Source: G963662605 sp963667005
GTDB lineage: Bacteria > Bacteroidota > Ignavibacteria > Ignavibacteriales > Ignavibacteriaceae
Assembly: GCA_963667005.1 (NCBI GenBank)
Contig: OY762937.1
Span: 62,001-126,000 of the forward strand
Direction: 5' to 3'
Length of the DNA: 64,000 bases
Under the pieces are notes generated by a model. That model did no database searches, had not been told where the DNA came from, and was given only the letters and a program-made list of their open reading frames with translations. Position numbers and translations under genes: made by a program. Shown here piece by piece: positions 9,305-17,928 of the stretch. Within the stretch, counting starts at the first letter, position 1. Each line of letters opens with the position of its first letter.

Positions 9305-10993
9305 TTACTTTTTCAAGTCCGGGTGCTTCAGATGATAATTAGTCAGATTCTGATAGTATTTTGCAAACGCGATAATTGTCCCTTCATCATACAAATTACC
9401 GGTAAACGTAATACTCGTCGGAGTTCCTTTATCTGAAAACCCGTCGGGAACAGTAATACTGGGGTGACCGGTCAGATTGGTCAACAGTAAATTGTTACCT
9501 TCAAGCGATGGAACAATAAGTACGTCATAGTTTTTCATTAGCTTATTCATCTCAACGCTCAACTTCAGTCTTATGCGGTTGGCATTAATATATTCAACAG
9601 CTGGAATAAACCTTGAAGTCCTAAAAATATTCGGCCATGAATTTTTAAACTGCCTGACCAATGCATCATCTCCCCCATTTCGTGTAAGCTCATCAAACGC
9701 AGCCCCAGCCTCAGCATAGAGAATCAGCGCAAGGTCATCAACGGGAATATCAGCAGGCAATATGACGGGAGAAATTTTCAAGCCTGACGACTTTAATTTT
9801 TCGAGAGCGATAGAATCATTAGAATGAAAATCATACTGATGGGCAAAGTCAGAAGCGAGATAACCGACACGCAGCTTTTTTATATTCAGGTTTGAGTTAT
9901 AATTAAAAGCTATATCTGTGACTGTCAAATCCAGATTGTCCTTACCGCGGATCACGTTAAAAACAATCGCGCAGTCTTCAGCATTGCGGCAGATAGGCCC
10001 CACCTTATCCATTGACCAGCTTAATGCCATCGCCCCGGCTCTGCTGACTCTACCGAATGTAGGCCGCAGGCCTGTAACTCCACAAACTGTTGAGGGTGAA
10101 ACTATGGAGCCCCAAGTTTCCGTTCCAATTGCAAAAGGCAGCAGTCCCGCAGAAACCGCAGAAGCAGAACCGGCTGAGGAGCCGCTGGAACCCTGAGTAA
10201 TATCCCATGGATTCCTTGTCCATCCGCCAAACCACACATCGTCCATCGCAAGCTCGCCCAACGTGGTTTTTGCTGTAAGTATTGCACCAGCCTGTTCGAG
10301 TTTTTTTACTATGGTAGCTGTGGTATCAAGCACCTGTTCTTTGTAAGGCGGAGTTCCCCATGTGGTTTTATAACCTTTTACCGCGAATAAGTCTTTTAAT
10401 CCATAAGGAATGCCATGCAGCGGTCCCCGATAATGACCTTCTGCCAATTCTTTATCCAACTTCTTAGCCTGCATGATGGCATAGTCATCGGTCATGGTAA
10501 TGACGCACTCCAATTTTGGTGAATAGGTTTTTAGCCGTTCGATGTAAAATCGGGTCAGCTCTTCGCAGGATATTTTTCGGTTTTTAATCAACCATGATAA
10601 TTCACCGATTGAATAATATGCCAGATCATTTTTATTGGAGGGCATCTTTGTTTTGGAATAATCCGAATATACTACCGGTTTTTGTGCTGCATCAAAAGTG
10701 AACCCGGCAGGAACCGGATTAAACAACAATGCGGGTGAATCACTATTGCTCAGGTGATAGTCCCTGATCTTTTGCAGACTTTTGTATTGGTCAGATAAAC
10801 CATCAACCATGGAATCAATCTTGGCATCAGTAAATTGCAATCCGATAAGTTTCGCTGCGTACGCTATAATTTCTTTTGTAACGGGTTTTTCTTCAGAAAG
10901 ATTTGAGGTAATCCATCCAAGCGAGAATGAAGAAATGAAAAACAGAGCAATTATACCGATTACACGTAACTTCCTATTAACGATGGTCCGCAT
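9305..10993 (-). CDS. Exported amidase-signature-family enzyme
   Basis: Amide hydrolase of the amidase-signature (AS) family, about 562 residues, with an N-terminal hydrophobic export or anchor segment (VIGIIALFFISSFSLGW). The Ser-cisSer-Lys centre is visible. Numbered from a TTG two codons upstream of the ATG, the Lys is K202 (GIPYGLKDLF), the Gly/Ser-rich loop QGSSGSSAGSASAVSAG lies at 269-285 and the probable nucleophile is Ser298 (GTETWGSIVSP). The usual TGGS is TWGS here. The substrate cannot be told from sequence. The ATG at 10993 has AAAGG upstream and lies 18 bases after pabC, so the gene is probably the last of a pabB-pabC-amidase operon, although its periplasmic role need not be linked to folate. 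Confidence 0.85.
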   Translation of the reverse strand: MRTIVNRKLRVIGIIALFFISSFSLGWITSNLSEEKPVTKEIIAYAAKLIGLQFTDAKIDSMVDGLSDQYKSLQKIRDYHLSNSDSPALLFNPVPAGFTFDAAQKPVVYSDYSKTKMPSNKNDLAYYSIGELSWLIKNRKISCEELTRFYIERLKTYSPKLECVITMTDDYAIMQAKKLDKELAEGHYRGPLHGIPYGLKDLFAVKGYKTTWGTPPYKEQVLDTTATIVKKLEQAGAILTAKTTLGELAMDDVWFGGWTRNPWDITQGSSGSSAGSASAVSAGLLPFAIGTETWGSIVSPSTVCGVTGLRPTFGRVSRAGAMALSWSMDKVGPICRNAEDCAIVFNVIRGKDNLDLTVTDIAFNYNSNLNIKKLRVGYLASDFAHQYDFHSNDSIALEKLKSSGLKISPVILPADIPVDDLALILYAEAGAAFDELTRNGGDDALVRQFKNSWPNIFRTSRFIPAVEYINANRIRLKLSVEMNKLMKNYDVLIVPSLEGNNLLLTNLTGHPSITVPDGFSDKGTPTSITFTGNLYDEGTIIAFAKYYQNLTNYHLKHPDLKK

Positions 10994-11011
10994 ATGCAAA
11001 TACCTTTAAAT

Positions 11012-11605
11012 TTAGAAATGTATTGATGCTGAGTCTATAACCGGACTCTCATCCCAGGTCATCATTGAATTAATCAATTTACAACGGGCATAGTTCTTAA
11101 TGTCATCAACAGACAGTTGTACTGGTTTAATTATCCCCTCCTCAATCAACTGCTCCCGGCGTGTCCCCGGCAGAAGGCAGGTGTCGGGTGTGAACCACGA
11201 TGTTCCATCAAAAAAGGCGATGTTCGCATATGACGCATCGGTGACAAATCCATTTTTCACAATAACTATATCATCCTCAGCAATATCCTTGAGAAGATTG
11301 CTGAACTCACTGCGGTCTTCGTACTTATAAGGGTAATTAATGTTATTGGAATGAACTACTTTCAACGTACGGATTTTTCTAAAGATATACGGAGCAATTT
11401 CGATTCGTTGAATGGAATCATTGTAGATTACCCGGCATTTGTGAATGCCTTCGCGGGCACTATCCGGAATTGCAATAATATCCGAAAGATCAAGTTCGTC
11501 ATGAACACCGAACAATTCTCTCCTTGTCCGGTGAAACCGGGCATTATGAAAACGCAAGCCTTCAAACTTACCATCTTCAATTCGAATTGTCTCGACGATA
11601 TTCAT
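11012..11605 (-). CDS. pabC: Class IV aminotransferase, likely aminodeoxychorismate lyase
   Basis: Probable PLP enzyme converting 4-amino-4-deoxychorismate to p-aminobenzoate and pyruvate in folate synthesis. At 197 residues it is shorter than most class IV aminotransferases. It keeps the N-terminal ETIRIEDGKFEGLRFHNARFHRTR block, the likely PLP lysine in NYPYKYEDRSEF, the VTDASYANIAFFDG block and the LLPGTRREQLIEEG phosphate-site segment. The start is four bases downstream of pabB. PabC function is inferred from that linkage, because the family also includes branched-chain and D-amino acid aminotransferases. Confidence 0.85.
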   Translation of the reverse strand: MNIVETIRIEDGKFEGLRFHNARFHRTRRELFGVHDELDLSDIIAIPDSAREGIHKCRVIYNDSIQRIEIAPYIFRKIRTLKVVHSNNINYPYKYEDRSEFSNLLKDIAEDDIVIVKNGFVTDASYANIAFFDGTSWFTPDTCLLPGTRREQLIEEGIIKPVQLSVDDIKNYARCKLINSMMTWDESPVIDSASIHF

Positions 11606-11609
11606 ATTA

Positions 11610-12605
11610 TCAAATAAAAGGTAAATATACTTTTTGAATCATCTCGGCATATTCTTTTTCAGCCTCGCTAAAGCAGGTAATGCCGCCGCCGCTTTTAAAA
11701 ACATATCCTGTTTCCGTTTTTTCAATATACCGTATTAAAACACAACTGTCAAAGTTCGAGCCGTCGAATATTCCTGCCACACCGGTGTAATAACCACGCT
11801 TATAGTGCTCTGTTTCCAGAATGATGTCAACTGTTTTCTTTTTCGGCGCCCCGGTAACCGAGCCGGCAGGCAGCAATGCGAACAAAATATCGCCAATATG
11901 CGCGGTATAATCATCCGGCAAATCCCCTGATATTCGTGAACTAACCTGCAGCAAATCTTTCTGATTAGTCTTTATATAATCTACATAGCGGAATTTTTCG
12001 ACTTCAACATTTTTTGCCACGATGCTCAAATCATTTCGGATTAAATCCACAATGGTAATATGCTCGGCAGTCTCTTTATCGTCACTAAGGATTTTCTGTT
12101 CAGCATCAGGTACGGATGCATCAATGGTCCCCTTCATGGGGAAAGATGATATCTTACCATCCTTAATAGTCACAAACACCTCAGGAGAAAAAACGACAAA
12201 ACACTCTTTATACCACAATCTGTATTTAGCCCGGCCCCTCAGAACGATTTCCTTTAAGGAGCAATTCAGATCAATGGGAGTCGGAAGGGTCAGATTTAAT
12301 AAATACGAATTACCTTCTTTTATGTTACTCAGAATCTGATTATACTTATGCAGATACTCTTCAAATGATATCGAGTGTTTTTCAAATGCTACGTGGAATG
12401 TAGATGCTGTTTCGGTAATATTTGAATTGCCGTTAAAATCGTATAGTATCTCATCCGCTTTAACCTCACTTAATGTTACAACAATCGGATGTTGCAACGC
12501 GAAGTCCACGATGCAGAGGAAAGGAATACCGGCGGCACCAAGAGAGTTCATTTTTACTCTGGCCGCGGCTGCCTCATCACTATAGAAAATTGAATGTTCC
12601 TTCAC
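11610..12605 (-). CDS. pabB: Aminodeoxychorismate synthase component I
   Basis: Chorismate-binding enzyme (anthranilate synthase/PabB fold) that aminates chorismate for p-aminobenzoate and folate. The 331-residue form lacks the long N-terminal domain of classical PabB, as in the short versions paired with pabC. Visible signatures are NIKEGNSYLLNLTLPTP, FPMKGTIDAS, the ETAEHITIVDLIRNDLS block, LPAGSVTGAPKKKTVDII and the GYYTGVAGIFDG region. The start is GTG at 12605. The glutamine amidotransferase partner PabA is not in this window. It is shielded from cydAB read-through by the hairpin at 12691-12732. Confidence 0.9.
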   Translation of the reverse strand: MKEHSIFYSDEAAAARVKMNSLGAAGIPFLCIVDFALQHPIVVTLSEVKADEILYDFNGNSNITETASTFHVAFEKHSISFEEYLHKYNQILSNIKEGNSYLLNLTLPTPIDLNCSLKEIVLRGRAKYRLWYKECFVVFSPEVFVTIKDGKISSFPMKGTIDASVPDAEQKILSDDKETAEHITIVDLIRNDLSIVAKNVEVEKFRYVDYIKTNQKDLLQVSSRISGDLPDDYTAHIGDILFALLPAGSVTGAPKKKTVDIILETEHYKRGYYTGVAGIFDGSNFDSCVLIRYIEKTETGYVFKSGGGITCFSEAEKEYAEMIQKVYLPFI

Positions 12606-12690
12606 TCGAAATTTTACCGTTCCGTTTTGCTTATCAGGGTTTCACAACTAAACACAACTTTTACTAAAAAAGTTTTACCTGCTCTATTTA

Positions 12691-12732
12691 AAATAACAAA
12701 GCCTCCCGAAAAACCGGGAGGCTTTGTTATTT
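12691..12732 (-). terminator. Long-stem terminator of the cyd operon
   Basis: GCCTCCCG (12701-12708) pairs with CGGGAGGC (12715-12722) across AAAAAC, extended by AT-rich arms ATAACAAA/TTTGTTAT and further A/T pairs. It lies 16 bases beyond the cydB stop and upstream of pabB on the same strand. Confidence 0.8.
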
Positions 12733-12747
12733 ATGATATTCAAAACA

Positions 12748-13761
12748 TTAATAACTATCTTCGTTAATAATAACTTTCCCTTTGAATACCCGGTAAACAT
12801 AGATTGTATATATAAGAACAATCGGAACACCGATCAAAGCAATGATCAACATCGTCCAGAGTGTTCTTGGAGTTGATGATGCATTATAGATAGTTAGACT
12901 GTAATTTAGATTCCAGCTTGAAGGCAGCAGTCTGGGGAACAGACTTAATGCCGTCAAAAGAATCATTGATGCAATCGTTACGGAAGAAGCAATAAAGGTT
13001 TTTCCGAACTGTTTTGCTTTCAATCCGACAGGAATGTATATAATTGAGGCAAACAAGAGCACAACCAAAACCCAGAACAGTGGATTCTTGAGTACAGTAT
13101 CAAACAGATATTTTGCACTGAAGAATGAGAATATGGTTGCGATGACATATAAGGCCACATACGCGACCCACATTTTGTTTGCCCATCCGGCAGCTTTTTC
13201 CTGCTGTTCGCCTTTTGTTTTCATGGCAAGATAAATAGCGCCATGCATAACAAAGAATGTCAGACTGACCAAACCGACAACGATAGCATATGGGTTCAAC
13301 AATCCGAAAAAGTTTCCATGGAACAGGCCTTTTTCATCAAGCGGAAGTCCACGCAAAACATTGCCGATAGCTACTCCGTATAACAAAGCCGGGACAAGAG
13401 AGCCAAGTCCAAACGCGAGGTCCCAGTATTTCTTTTGATCCGGTTCTGAATACTTACGGAATTCAAAAGATACGGCTCTGAAAATGAGCGCTGTTAATAA
13501 AAGCATGAACGCGAGATAGAAAGCACTGAATGAAACGGCATAGACAATTGGAAACGCTGCAAATAACGCACCGCCTCCCGTTAGGAGCCATACTTCATTT
13601 CCGTCCCAAACAGGACCAACTGCATTCAAATTAATTCTTTTTTCTTCTTCTGTTTTGGTGAACAAGTGCAAAACACCGACACCAAGATCAAAGCCATCAA
13701 GGACTGCATATCCGATGATCAATACGCCGACAAGTAAAAACCAAATAAGATTGAGATCCAT
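12748..13761 (-). CDS. cydB: Cytochrome bd ubiquinol oxidase subunit II
   Basis: Membrane subunit of the cytochrome bd terminal oxidase, which reduces oxygen to water with quinol and works at low oxygen or under nitrosative stress. The 337-residue protein has the hallmark N-terminus LVGVLIIGYAVLDGFDLGVGVL and the GPVWDGNEVWLLTGGGALFAAFP block, with about nine membrane spans in all. I take the ATG at 13761 rather than a longer form, because it starts right after the cydA stop and GGAGG inside the end of cydA is well placed for it. It forms an operon with cydA and probably with the rrf2 gene. Confidence 0.95.
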   Translation of the reverse strand: MDLNLIWFLLVGVLIIGYAVLDGFDLGVGVLHLFTKTEEEKRINLNAVGPVWDGNEVWLLTGGGALFAAFPIVYAVSFSAFYLAFMLLLTALIFRAVSFEFRKYSEPDQKKYWDLAFGLGSLVPALLYGVAIGNVLRGLPLDEKGLFHGNFFGLLNPYAIVVGLVSLTFFVMHGAIYLAMKTKGEQQEKAAGWANKMWVAYVALYVIATIFSFFSAKYLFDTVLKNPLFWVLVVLLFASIIYIPVGLKAKQFGKTFIASSVTIASMILLTALSLFPRLLPSSWNLNYSLTIYNASSTPRTLWTMLIIALIGVPIVLIYTIYVYRVFKGKVIINEDSY

Positions 13762-13762
13762 G

Positions 13763-15091
13763 TTATGCCTCCTTCTCAGCAACCGGTTCAAAACCGTGAT
13801 TGATTTTTTTCGAAAGCAGTTTCAATAATGTGTATCCGAGAACGATGTAGATCAATGCAAAAAGGATAATTGAGATCAGAATCTCAACTGCCCCGACTGT
13901 AATAGATACCGCATCCTTTGTTCTCATCAGATGATATACGATCCAGGGTTGTCTTCCAACTTCAGCGGCAATCCAGCCAAGCTGACATGCAGCAAGCGGT
14001 AAAGGAATTGACCAGGTAAGTACTTTCATATATTTTTTACTATCTGCAAGTTTACCCTTAAAGATAAACCATGCACCGAGCGCAAGAATAAAGATAAAGT
14101 ACATGCCAAGCACGACCATATTATGATATGACACAAACGTTAAAAACTTCGGAGGTAAATCTTCGTTTTTGAATTCGTTTGCACCGCGAATCTTCGCATT
14201 AATATCGCCAAATGCGAGCCAGCTTAATATACCGGGAATTTCGATCTTGGCTTTTAACGTCGGCGGGTGATCAAATGGCACTGCGAATACTGCTACCGGC
14301 GCGCCAGTTTGTGTTGTATATAAACCCTGCATAACAGCAAATTTTTCAGGCTGTGTTTGAGCAACTTGTCTTCCGTGTTCATGTCCGAACGGGAATACTT
14401 CAAGCAGAGAAACGATCAAACCAAAAATGATTGCAAACTTCAACGAGCGAATTGCTATTTCCTGCTGCTTGCCTTTACGGTACATATGTGCAGAAATTCC
14501 AGCCATAAGAAAGGCTCCGCTGATAAGTGCAGCGTCGGTGGTATGGAGAAAGCGAACCATGGTTGAAGGATTAAATACCGCAGCCCAGAAGTCGGTTAAT
14601 TCCGCACGGCCGTTCTGCACGACAAAGCCTGCGGGAGTTTGCTGCCATGAATTTGCAACGATAATCCAGAACGCAGAAATCGTAGCACCGACTGCGACCA
14701 TTAATATTGAAAACCAGTGAACTCCTTTGGAAACTCTTGAGCGGCCGAAAATGTACAGACCGAGGAATGTTGATTCGAGGAAAAACGCGAAAACACCTTC
14801 AGCCGCTAATGGAGCGCCGAAGATATCGCCGACGAATTTTGAGTATTCCGACCAGTTTGTACCAAATTGAAATTCCATAACGATTCCGGTAGCAACACCG
14901 ACCGCGAAAATAAGACCAAGAACTTTTCCGAAAAATTTTCCGATGGTTTGATAAACAGGATCTTTTCTCTTGAGACCCAAACCTTCTACAATGACAAGCA
15001 TCCAGGCAAGGCCTATTGAAAGAGGAGGGAAAAGAAAGTGAAATCCGACAGTCATCGCAAATTGAATGCGAGCTAACAGTACGGCATCCAT
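13763..15091 (-). CDS. cydA: Cytochrome bd ubiquinol oxidase subunit I
   Basis: Haem-bearing, quinol-oxidising subunit of cytochrome bd. The 442-residue length indicates the short Q-loop type. Family marks include VGFHFLFPPLSIGLAW with the haem ligand His18, the VGVATGIVMEFQFGTNW segment, the EVFPFGHEHGRQVAQTQPEK quinol-side block and WIAAEVGRQPWIVY. The start ATG has AGGAG nine bases upstream. The gene begins 89 bases after the rrf2 stop, with no terminator between, so an Rrf2-type iron-sulfur regulator may control it in the same transcript. Confidence 0.96.
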   Translation of the reverse strand: MDAVLLARIQFAMTVGFHFLFPPLSIGLAWMLVIVEGLGLKRKDPVYQTIGKFFGKVLGLIFAVGVATGIVMEFQFGTNWSEYSKFVGDIFGAPLAAEGVFAFFLESTFLGLYIFGRSRVSKGVHWFSILMVAVGATISAFWIIVANSWQQTPAGFVVQNGRAELTDFWAAVFNPSTMVRFLHTTDAALISGAFLMAGISAHMYRKGKQQEIAIRSLKFAIIFGLIVSLLEVFPFGHEHGRQVAQTQPEKFAVMQGLYTTQTGAPVAVFAVPFDHPPTLKAKIEIPGILSWLAFGDINAKIRGANEFKNEDLPPKFLTFVSYHNMVVLGMYFIFILALGAWFIFKGKLADSKKYMKVLTWSIPLPLAACQLGWIAAEVGRQPWIVYHLMRTKDAVSITVGAVEILISIILFALIYIVLGYTLLKLLSKKINHGFEPVAEKEA

Positions 15092-15180
15092 ATTGAAGTA
15101 CTCCTAAGTTATTTGAAGTTGTGTCTAAAATCTCGTCATAAGGTTGTGCCTTGACGAATGAAACTTATTCTCTATTTGTA

Positions 15181-15618
15181 TCAGAACAGATTATTAACGT
15201 TATGTAAATTCTGTGAATTTTGTAATGCCAGTTCTTTCATGCTTTTGCTGCGCAATTTATCTTTGAGTTGGGTCTGAGCTTCTTCCCACACAATATGAAT
15301 GGAACAATAGTTATCCCTATTACAAAATCCATTCTGTATCAAGCACTTATTCAGACCGATCTTACCTTCTACAATTTCTATAATATCAAGTGGGGTGATG
15401 TTTTCAGCTTCAACCTTTAGACTGATCCCTCCGCCTTTTCCCTGCGAGCTTTTCAACAAATCAGCACGGATAAGCTGCTGCACCAGTTTTCTCAGGAAAC
15501 TGTCAGGTATATCGTTTTTCTGTGCGATGTCAGATATTTTGAATACCGTTCCATGAGGTTCGGAACACATATATAACATAGCTCTTAAGGCGTATTCGCC
15601 CGACATAGTAAGCTGCAT
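15181..15618 (-). CDS. Rrf2-family iron-sulfur transcriptional regulator
   Basis: Small winged-helix regulator of 145 residues from the ATG at 15618. That start has AAAGGA seven bases upstream and gives the canonical MQLTMSGEYALRAMLYM opening. The recognition block SDIAQKNDIPDSFLRKLVQQL is followed by GKGGGISL. Three Cys at 92, 99 and 105 (CX6CX5C) are at the positions that bind an Fe-S cluster in NsrR and IscR. It lies directly upstream of cydAB. My inference is redox, NO or iron-sulfur-sensing control of cytochrome bd together with autoregulation through the palindromes upstream. Whether it is NsrR-, IscR- or RsrR-like cannot be decided. Confidence 0.9.
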   Translation of the reverse strand: MQLTMSGEYALRAMLYMCSEPHGTVFKISDIAQKNDIPDSFLRKLVQQLIRADLLKSSQGKGGGISLKVEAENITPLDIIEIVEGKIGLNKCLIQNGFCNRDNYCSIHIVWEEAQTQLKDKLRSKSMKELALQNSQNLHNVNNLF

Positions 15619-15662
15619 TTTGTTATCCTTTCTACTATTCAGAAGCAAATCCCGTACCAAAT

Positions 15663-15786
15663 AGGAGTAATTTTATCCTGTTTAAAATATTCATATTTTG
15701 GGCAAAATATGCACTTTTTAAAGTATTTATTATTGATAACAGGCAAGTATTTCTCTTAAACAGGAGTAATTTTGTCATGTTTGAGA
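15663..15786. promoter_or_regulatory. Candidate Rrf2 operator region: 20-bp palindrome plus two direct repeats
   Basis: CATATTTTGGGCAAAATATG at 15692-15711 is a perfect 9+2+9 palindrome 74 bases upstream of the rrf2 ATG. Two imperfect direct copies of a 25-bp motif beginning AGGAGTAATTTT lie on either side, at 15663-15687 and 15762-15786. The first copy has internal dyad symmetry (AGGA ... TCCT). Position and symmetry suggest autoregulation, but no binding is known. Confidence 0.5.
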
Positions 15787-15794
15787 AAAGACAT

Positions 15795-15828
15795 AAAAAA
15801 ACTCCCCCACTTTTGACGGGAGAGTTTA
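15795..15828 (-). terminator. Terminator of the sigma/DUF4097 operon
   Basis: On the minus strand CTCTCCC pairs with GGGGGAG (one T-G wobble) around a nine-base loop and is followed by seven T. It begins 23 bases after the stop of the DUF4097 gene. Confidence 0.8.
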
Positions 15829-15850
15829 GTGATTTTATTCTATCGTAGGA

Positions 15851-16981
15851 TTATTTGAGTTTCTTTACTTCAATCTTTGAGTCGAAAGTCTGTAGGATGA
15901 TCTTTTGTCCACCACCGTTAATAAGAAATATTTTTTGATTTTTTTTGCCGTCTTTCACTTCTGTCGTTTTATCGGAGGCAAACTCACACACGATATTCCG
16001 CGAAAAATCTTCCGGCAATATTCCTTTTACGGTTGCCTGTATGGTCGCTTTTACAGATTCAGGTAAAGCAAGAGTAATTTTACCGGCCGCTGATGAAAGT
16101 TTACTTTCCTCTTCTCCTTCAGGGATTAAGCGAACAGAAACATCTCCACCGGCAGAAGAAGCGCTGACACTTCCGCGAATATTATCGAGGAACACATCAC
16201 CACCGGCAGTACTGGTTTTGGTAAAGCCATTGCCGCCACCAACTTTGATAACACCGCCTGCCGTAGAAACATGAACCTGTCCTCCGGCTTTCTTAATAAT
16301 TACATCACCGCCGGCGGTAGATGTTTTGATGTCTCCGCCAATTGTTCCAATACGGATATCACCACCAGCGGTACTGATATTTGCAGACTTTGTAATGTCA
16401 CCGGTCAGTACATCACCGCTTGCAGTTGCAATGGATGCTTCACCACCGACGTTACCGGTACGGATCTCTCCACCGGCTGTATGAAAGCTTACATTTCCGG
16501 TTACATTACCTGTAAGAATATCACCGCCTGCAGTTGTAACTTCTACATCGCCATCACAATCACCGGTTTTAATGTCTCCACCCTTTGTTACGGCTTTAAT
16601 ATTTCCTTTCATCGTTCCCATGATATGAACATCACCGCCAACTGTGCGTAAGGAAAGATTGTACGCGGCAGGAGTATGGAACTGATAATCGCAATCATCG
16701 CACCAACTGTCGCGCTCCTTTAATTCAACAGTAACATTGCCATCACTGCTTTCAAGCAAAAGTTTATCGGCTATCTCCTCTGAATCGGAGCCAATGATAT
16801 TAATTTCTACTTCATCCTTATCCCACGGAACAACACTAAGGTTTCCGGTGAGTTTTACCGTCAAAGTACCGCCTTTTTTAACCGCGAATACCTTTGTCTG
16901 CTTTTCTTGAGCGACCGCCATTGTAACTGCGGCGATTGTGCATATTGACAAGACCATCATATAAAATCGAGTCGTTTTCAT
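15851..16981 (-). CDS. Exported DUF4097-type beta-repeat protein
   Basis: Secreted protein of 376 residues with a signal peptide (MKTTRFYMMVLSICTIAAV ending near VAQ). From about residue 105 to 290 it is built from roughly ten short repeats with the theme STAGGDI..GNI.G, spaced about 19-20 residues, as expected for a right-handed beta solenoid of the DUF4097 adhesin-like family. A pair of Cys (WCDDCDY) lies before the repeats. The function of the family is unknown. It begins nine bases after the anti-sigma gene, with AAGGA before the ATG, so it is the third gene of the ECF operon and a likely envelope-stress output or surface partner. Confidence 0.75.
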   Translation of the reverse strand: MKTTRFYMMVLSICTIAAVTMAVAQEKQTKVFAVKKGGTLTVKLTGNLSVVPWDKDEVEINIIGSDSEEIADKLLLESSDGNVTVELKERDSWCDDCDYQFHTPAAYNLSLRTVGGDVHIMGTMKGNIKAVTKGGDIKTGDCDGDVEVTTAGGDILTGNVTGNVSFHTAGGEIRTGNVGGEASIATASGDVLTGDITKSANISTAGGDIRIGTIGGDIKTSTAGGDVIIKKAGGQVHVSTAGGVIKVGGGNGFTKTSTAGGDVFLDNIRGSVSASSAGGDVSVRLIPEGEEESKLSSAAGKITLALPESVKATIQATVKGILPEDFSRNIVCEFASDKTTEVKDGKKNQKIFLINGGGQKIILQTFDSKIEVKKLK

Positions 16982-16990
16982 AGTATTCCT

Positions 16991-17914
16991 TTATACCTTA
17001 ATTTTCTTCAAAATTGATTTTGCACGGATTTTTACGTAGGAGTTGTCATCTCCGGTTGTTTTATCCTTCAGAATATCCAAAACCTTCGGATCGTTTAGAT
17101 TTTCTGTGGCATTTTCAGTGTCGAGATAATTGATCGCCATAACACGTAATCCTGAATTTTTATCCTTATCAAGCACATACAGCAGTGCATCCTGTATATC
17201 CTTGTCGAAGGGGAGCTTTGCAAGCGCCAGCATTGCTTCTTTTCTCACGCCGGGATTATCGTCGGTCGTCAAAGCTTTTATCAACGCCTGCTTAATAATT
17301 TTAGAATTTGCAGCTTTGTTTTCAATCGAGTTTATTGTCTTGAGCCGCGTCCCGGAGTTTTTATTATTCGTTATGGCGTGCGCCAGTTCCTGTTGTTTTT
17401 CAATGTTCATTACAGAACGATCGGCTGTTACAATAATTTTATCAGTCGAACTTTCCTGCTGTGTGTTTTTTGCTTCACTTAACAAATCATTTGTTTGAAC
17501 CGGGACAACGTATTTTTGTTGTAATCCGGGGATGCTTTCAACCGAGTGACGACCCGGTATTGCAAGGAAATACACCACGGTAGTAAAAGCGACAATTGTT
17601 GTAAGCGATAAAGCGAACTGCAGTTTGCCGAACGAGTGCGAGCCAAACAATTTGAAGGGTTCCGCGTTCTTTTTTGCACGGCTAAGCGCTTGCACTTTGT
17701 TCAGCATTTCCTGCCTTGCGGTGGAGAGAACTATTTCATCAACATCCTGATGCAATGCCTCTTCGGAAAGCTCCTTCAGTTTTCGCAGCTCTTCATATTC
17801 ATCACCGCATGCAGCACATTCCTGTACATGCAGCAATAATTCATTCTTTTCAGCTTCTGATATTTCATCAAAAACGGAAAGGGTCAAGAGTTTTTTGTAA
17901 TAATTATGGTTCAT
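16991..17914 (-). CDS. Zinc-finger anti-sigma factor with HEAT-like extracytoplasmic domain
   Basis: Predicted membrane anti-sigma factor of 307 residues. The cytoplasmic N-terminus carries the zf-HC2 motif HVQECAACGDEYEEL. One membrane span follows around 100-120 (FALSLTTIVAFTTVVYFLAI). The C-terminal half holds HEAT-like repeats (NPGVRKEAMLALAKLPFDKD, NSGLRVMAINYLD, NSYVKIRAKSILKKI). It lies 14 bases after the ECF sigma gene, the usual arrangement for a cognate pair. The HEAT part could sense a protein partner outside the membrane. The ATG at 17914 is preferred to a TTG two codons earlier. Confidence 0.8.
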   Translation of the reverse strand: MNHNYYKKLLTLSVFDEISEAEKNELLLHVQECAACGDEYEELRKLKELSEEALHQDVDEIVLSTARQEMLNKVQALSRAKKNAEPFKLFGSHSFGKLQFALSLTTIVAFTTVVYFLAIPGRHSVESIPGLQQKYVVPVQTNDLLSEAKNTQQESSTDKIIVTADRSVMNIEKQQELAHAITNNKNSGTRLKTINSIENKAANSKIIKQALIKALTTDDNPGVRKEAMLALAKLPFDKDIQDALLYVLDKDKNSGLRVMAINYLDTENATENLNDPKVLDILKDKTTGDDNSYVKIRAKSILKKIKV

Positions 17915-17928
17915 ATGCAACTTCTTTG

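Noticed and set aside
9918..10196. Forward 92-residue frame rich in EAEPAEEPLEP
   Set aside because: It is antisense to the amidase gene, whose catalytic Gly/Ser loop lies there. The repetitive composition is the reverse complement of that loop.
12691..12732. Possible MITE or operator at the long cyd hairpin
   Set aside because: Its place right after cydB and its GC core with A/T arms fit a terminator, and no second copy was seen.
16100..16660. Tandem DNA repeats within the DUF4097 gene as a CRISPR or minisatellite
   Set aside because: The repetition is at protein level (TAGGD solenoid turns) with varied codons and no spacers, so it is coding.
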